This document shows positions 43,797 through 47,429 of a DNA stretch of 47,429 nt, piece after piece (the first letter of the stretch is position 1; the number at the start of each line of letters is the position of its first letter). A model generated the notes under the pieces. That model was not told the origin of the DNA. It saw only the letters and a list, made by a program, of their open reading frames with translations, and made no database searches. The DNA comes from Asticcacaulis benevestitus DSM 16100 = ATCC BAA-896 (GTDB lineage: Bacteria > Pseudomonadota > Alphaproteobacteria > Caulobacterales > Caulobacteraceae): NCBI RefSeq assembly GCF_000376105.1, contig NZ_AQWM01000004.1, forward strand, positions 194-47,622. The letters are read 5' to 3'. Position numbers and translations under genes: made by a program.

Positions 43797-46190
43797 ATGA
43801 TGAAAACCGTACTTCTTACGAGCGCCGCCGCGCTTGCCTTTATGAGCCTCGCCGGTATGGCGCAGGCGCAGGACGCCGCCGTCAACGCCACCACCGCGCC
43901 GGCCGCCGCCGAAGAAATCACCGAAGTCGTCGTTTACGGCACCGGCCAGAGCCGCCAGACCCAATCGCTCAAGGCCGACGACATCACCAAGGTGGCGCCC
44001 GGCACCAGCCCGCTGAAAATCCTCGACAAGCTGCCCGGCGTTTCGTTCCAGTCAGCCGATCCGTTCGGCGCCTATGAGTGGTCGACCCGCATCTCGGTGC
44101 GCGGCTTCAACCAGAACCAGATGGGTTTCACGCTCGATGGCGTCACCCTCGGCGACATGTCTTACGGCAACTATAACGGCCTGCACATTTCGCGCGCCAT
44201 CATCAACGAAGACATCGCCCGCGTTGACCTGAGCCAGGGCGCCGGCTCGCTCGATTCCGCCACTTCCTCAAACATGGGCGGCACGCTGAAGTTCGTCTCG
44301 CGCGATCCGTCAAAGACACTCGGCGGCGAAATCGCCGCCACGGTCGGTTCGGATTCGATGCACCGTCTCTACGGCCGCTTCGAGACCGGTTCGATCACCG
44401 CGCTGGGTGGTCTGCGCGCCTATGTGTCGGCCGTCGATATGAAGACTGACAAGTGGAAGGGCGATTCCGAACAGAAGGCCCAGCAGATCGACGCCAAGGC
44501 TGTTCTGCCGATCGGTGAAGGTTCGCTGTCGGCATTCGTGAACCACTCGCAGCGCCGCGAGCAGGACTATCAGGACATGTCGTTCGAAATGATCGACCGC
44601 CTTGGTTACGACTGGGATAACTTCCAGCCCAACTGGAAACTGGCGAACGACGTTTCGATGGCTTACTGGACCAGCCAACTGACCGGCACCGCCGCCGTCT
44701 ATCCCGGCAAGATCACGTCGGTGGACGACGCCTACTATTATGGCGGCGGCGTTCGTGACGACACGCTTTCGGGCATCAAGCTTGATATGCCGGTATCGGA
44801 CATGATCAAGTTCGACGCTCAGATCTACCATCACACCAACGAAGGCCAGGGCCTGTGGGTTACCCCCTACACCCCGTCGCCGGGCAGCCTGATCCTGGCC
44901 GCCGTGGGGTCGCCGTCATACAGCGCCACCAGCACCGATACGGCTAATGTTTCGGTCCGCACAACTGAGTATGATATCGACCGCACAGGCGTTATCGGTG
45001 GCGTCAACTTCGATTTCGGCGCGCACCAGGTTTCGGCCGGCTTCTGGCTGGAAGACAATGACTTCCAACAGGCGCGCCGTTATTATGGTGAATCCTTAAG
45101 CGCGCCGCATCGCGATTCGCTCGGCTTCCAGAGCAATCCGTTCTTTACGCAATGGTCCTACGCCTTCAAGACCAAGACCACGCAATACTATGCGCAGGAT
45201 ATCTGGACGGTGAACGACGCCCTGAAGGTCAACTTCGGCTTCAAGTCGCTCTCGGTCGAAAATTCGGTGAAGAACACGCACGTTCCCGGACTGCAATATG
45301 GCGTCATTCCGGCCGCAGGCACAGCGCTCGTTACCGCTGCTGGCGCGCTGAATGCCGAACTGAAATCGGAAGACACCTTCCTGCCGCAAATCGGCGCGGT
45401 TTATAAGCTGAACTCGCACTACGAACTGTTCGGTTCCTACGCCGAAAACATGAACGCCTATGTTTCTGCCGCCTCTTCGGGCCCCTTCAGCTCGCTGTCG
45501 CAGACCAATGTCGATTACGTGAAGAACAACCTGAAGCCGGAAAGTTCGAACACCCTCGAAGGCGGCCTGCGTTTCCGCTTCCCGCAGTTCCAGGGCGTCG
45601 CGGCGATCTACAGCGTCAAGTTCGACAACCGTATCCTCGCTGTGGCGCAAGGCTCGGGCATCCAGGGCAACGCCCCGGTGCTCTCCAACGTCGGTGGCGT
45701 GGAGACCAAGGGCGTGGAACTGGCCGGCACCTACCGCTTCACGCCGGAATGGAAGCTCTACGCCGCCTACAGCTACAACGACTCGAAGTATGAAAACGAC
45801 GTCATCGCGCAGGACGGCACCATCAAGGCGCTGACCAAGGACAAGACCGTCGTCAACAGCCCGAAGAACCTGCTGAAGACCGAACTCGGCTATGACAACG
45901 GCGCGCTCTTCGGCACGCTTGGCGTCAGCTACACCGACAAGCGTTATTACACCTACACCAATGTCGGCGGTGAAGTGCCTTCGAGCACCATCTCCGACCT
46001 GACCGTGGGCTATCGCTTCGAAACCATCGGCACCAGCGTCCAGCTCAACGTCACCAACCTGACGGACGAAAAGTACATCTCGACCATCGGCTCCAACGGC
46101 TTCGTCAATTCCGACGCCGACAACAACGAGCAAACCATCCTGACCGGCGCCCCGCGTCAGTGGTTCGTCTCGGTCAAAAAAGCGTTCTAA
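43797..46190 (+). CDS. TonB-dependent outer-membrane receptor
   Basis: The 797-residue receptor has a signal peptide ending near residue 24 (AGMAQAQD), a TonB box-like EEITEVVVYG, a plug domain (ISVRGFNQNQMGFTLDGVTLGD, INEDIARVDLSQGAGSLDSATSSNMGGTLKFVSRDPS) and a 22-strand barrel ending RQWFVSVKKAF with terminal Phe. ATG-ATG occurs at the start; GGGGA is better spaced for the second ATG (43800). The substrate is unknown; no Fur box is seen upstream, and the gene is followed by a glycerophosphodiesterase, which suggests an organic phosphate or another small nutrient rather than iron. Confidence 0.95.
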   Translation: MMKTVLLTSAAALAFMSLAGMAQAQDAAVNATTAPAAAEEITEVVVYGTGQSRQTQSLKADDITKVAPGTSPLKILDKLPGVSFQSADPFGAYEWSTRISVRGFNQNQMGFTLDGVTLGDMSYGNYNGLHISRAIINEDIARVDLSQGAGSLDSATSSNMGGTLKFVSRDPSKTLGGEIAATVGSDSMHRLYGRFETGSITALGGLRAYVSAVDMKTDKWKGDSEQKAQQIDAKAVLPIGEGSLSAFVNHSQRREQDYQDMSFEMIDRLGYDWDNFQPNWKLANDVSMAYWTSQLTGTAAVYPGKITSVDDAYYYGGGVRDDTLSGIKLDMPVSDMIKFDAQIYHHTNEGQGLWVTPYTPSPGSLILAAVGSPSYSATSTDTANVSVRTTEYDIDRTGVIGGVNFDFGAHQVSAGFWLEDNDFQQARRYYGESLSAPHRDSLGFQSNPFFTQWSYAFKTKTTQYYAQDIWTVNDALKVNFGFKSLSVENSVKNTHVPGLQYGVIPAAGTALVTAAGALNAELKSEDTFLPQIGAVYKLNSHYELFGSYAENMNAYVSAASSGPFSSLSQTNVDYVKNNLKPESSNTLEGGLRFRFPQFQGVAAIYSVKFDNRILAVAQGSGIQGNAPVLSNVGGVETKGVELAGTYRFTPEWKLYAAYSYNDSKYENDVIAQDGTIKALTKDKTVVNSPKNLLKTELGYDNGALFGTLGVSYTDKRYYTYTNVGGEVPSSTISDLTVGYRFETIGTSVQLNVTNLTDEKYISTIGSNGFVNSDADNNEQTILTGAPRQWFVSVKKAF

Positions 46191-46208
46191 ATCTGTTTGT
46201 CTGACCTG

Positions 46209-46249
46209 AGGCCAGTCGCTGTCACCACAGCGGCTGGCCTTTCCTTTTT
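46209..46249 (+). terminator. Terminator or attenuator between receptor and glycerophosphodiesterase
   Basis: A 13-bp stem (AGGCCAGTCGCTG / CAGCGGCTGGCCT, one G-T pair) with loop TCACCA is followed by TTCCTTTTT. It starts 18 nt after the receptor stop and ends 12 nt before the next ATG, so it may act as a partial terminator giving excess receptor. Confidence 0.8.
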
Positions 46250-46261
46250 ACCGGAGTTACC

Positions 46262-47350
46262 ATGACCTATCTCAACCGCCGCCGGCTGCTCGGCGCAGGA
46301 CTTGCCACCATGGCCTCCGCCACCCTCGCCTATGCCGCCACGCCCAAACCGCCGCTGATCGTGGGTCACCGCGGCGCGCCAGGCTATCTGCCCGAACATA
46401 CCCGGCCCGGCTACGAACTGGCCATCAAGATGGGCGCCGATTTCATCGAACCCGATGTGGTCTCGACCTCTGACGGCCACCTGATCGTGCGCCACGAGCC
46501 CCTGCTCTCCGTCACCACCGATGTCGTGAAGCACCCCGAATTCGCCGACCGCAAGCGCACCCGTACGCTGGACGGCATCGAGACCACCGACTTCTTCACC
46601 TGCGACTTTACGCTGGCCGAGATCAAAACCCTGCGCGCGCGGCAGGCGTTCGATGACCGCGACCACAGCCATGACGGCCTCTATCCGGTACTGACACTGC
46701 AAGAGGTCATCGATCTGGCGCAGGCGAAATCGCGCGAGACCGGCCGCATCATCGGCGTCTATCCTGAGATCAAGCATTCAACCTTCCACCAGCAGCTTGG
46801 CCTTGCTATCGAGGACAGGTTCCTCGACACGCTGAAAAAGGCCGACCTGACGCGCGCCAGCTCGCCGGTCATCGTCCAGTCGTTCGAGACGGCCAATCTG
46901 AAATATCTGCGCAAAAAGACCGATGTGCGTCTGATGCAACTGATCGACGGTTCGGACACCAACCCCGACACCGGCGCCATGATCCTGACCGCGCCCTCCG
47001 ACAAGCCCTATGACTGGGTGGTGGCAGGCCGCGCCGGTAATAATCTTGACCAGCTTACCTTATCAGGCCTGACCGAGATCGCCGGCTATGCCAACGTCGT
47101 GGCGCCATGGAAGCGTCACCTGATCAGCTTCGCCAAGGGAAAGCCCGTGCTGCGTGAGGATATCGTGCGCAATGCCCACAAACTCGGCCTGCAGGTTCAT
47201 ACTTGGACGATGCGCAATGATCGTCTCGATCCGGTCTATGCTGGCAATGTCGATGCCGAATATCACCAGCTTTTCCGCATGGGTGTCGATGGGGTTTTCA
47301 CCGATTTTCCGGATGCCGGGGTCAAAGCGCGGGCCAGTTTCAAGGGGTAG
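46262..47350 (+). CDS. Glycerophosphodiester phosphodiesterase, exported (GlpQ-like)
   Basis: The 362-residue enzyme begins MTYLNRRRLLGAGLATMASATLAYA, a twin-arginine-type signal. The GDPD barrel shows VGHRGAPGYLPEHT (His36, Arg37), GADFIEPDVVSTSDGHLIVRHE (Glu63, Asp65, His78), VYPEIKHS, VIVQSFE and the closing VHTWTMRNDRLDP...GVDGVFTDFPDAG. It hydrolyses glycerophosphodiesters to glycerol-3-phosphate and an alcohol in the periplasm, using a divalent metal. GGAGTTACC precedes the ATG. Position behind the receptor suggests that the receptor delivers its substrate. Confidence 0.94.
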   Translation: MTYLNRRRLLGAGLATMASATLAYAATPKPPLIVGHRGAPGYLPEHTRPGYELAIKMGADFIEPDVVSTSDGHLIVRHEPLLSVTTDVVKHPEFADRKRTRTLDGIETTDFFTCDFTLAEIKTLRARQAFDDRDHSHDGLYPVLTLQEVIDLAQAKSRETGRIIGVYPEIKHSTFHQQLGLAIEDRFLDTLKKADLTRASSPVIVQSFETANLKYLRKKTDVRLMQLIDGSDTNPDTGAMILTAPSDKPYDWVVAGRAGNNLDQLTLSGLTEIAGYANVVAPWKRHLISFAKGKPVLREDIVRNAHKLGLQVHTWTMRNDRLDPVYAGNVDAEYHQLFRMGVDGVFTDFPDAGVKARASFKG

Positions 47351-47361
47351 AATGTCTTCAT

Positions 47362-47384
47362 CCTCCCCTGTGAAACGGGGGAGG
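47362..47384. repeat. Dispersed GC-rich palindromic element (copy D, partial)
   Basis: CCTCCCC and GGGGAGG form a hairpin just after the glycerophosphodiesterase stop. The reverse complement (CTCCCCCGTTTCACAGG) resembles part of the element at 29636-29759. Confidence 0.45.
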
Positions 47385-47429
47385 TGTCAGCGCCCAGAAC
47401 TCGGGCAAAGTCCGAAGGGCTGGTGTCGC

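Overview
The window looks like chromosome from a free-living alphaproteobacterium of the Caulobacteraceae, most like Asticcacaulis or Caulobacter. This is inferred from gene content, not from a database search. Supporting signs are high GC, a recA promoter carrying the alphaproteobacterial SOS box GTTC-N7-GTTC, many secreted Tat, Sec and lipoprotein enzymes, a TonB-dependent receptor, and a hemicellulose-degradation outfit (three CE2-type esterases, a CE15 glucuronoyl esterase, a GH5 glycosidase and a Sde182-like protein).

Layout. 1-1620: an IS110-family transposase cut by the window edge, then a minus-strand HigBA toxin-antitoxin operon with a 16-bp palindromic operator and a translationally coupled third gene that carries an in-frame amber codon. 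1744-2958: icd. 3144-7698: three secreted SGNH/CE2-type esterases with a zinc-ribbon metallopeptidase between the second and third. 7705-7885: a composite palindromic repeat. 8009-10507: DUF2939 protein, AEC transporter and SDR oxidoreductase. 10686-14784: alaS and recA (minus) with the recA SOS box. 14897-19436: a VOC protein and two tandem DUF885 proteins. 19600-21684: a SodC-like gene with a Fur-like box, an isochorismatase-fold protein, a small membrane protein, and a zinc-ribbon gene under a second perfect SOS box. 21808-22438: a decayed ArsR/DUF1801/SRPBCC-type module. 22441-27050: Sde182-like protein, GH5 enzyme and typA. 27205-29541: two stand-alone receivers and a soluble histidine kinase. 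29801-32385: a repeat protein, a small ORF and PhoD. 32479-35606: cyclophilin lipoprotein, CE15 esterase and a glycine-zipper protein. 35789-39494: HExxH protein, nnrD, two membrane proteins and msrA. 39730-39819: tRNA-Ser(GGA). 40100-43391: a lipoprotein bracketed by 39-nt repeats, a chemoreceptor and a TorF-type porin. 43797-47350: a TonB-dependent receptor followed by a periplasmic glycerophosphodiesterase.

How the parts work together. The CE2, CE15, GH5 and Sde182-like proteins are all exported and would strip acetyl and glucuronoyl groups from plant cell-wall polysaccharide and cut its backbone. PhoD and the receptor-glycerophosphodiesterase pair suggest scavenging of organic phosphate.

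The observation most worth following is the gene at 21213-21620. A near-consensus promoter (TTGACA, 17 nt, CATATT) has its -10 element inside a perfect GTTC-N7-GTTC LexA site. The encoded 135-residue protein has a four-cysteine zinc ribbon and ends in QLSLPL, which matches the hexameric beta-clamp-binding motif. It reads as a DNA-damage-induced, clamp-binding zinc-ribbon protein; I do not recognise it as a named one.
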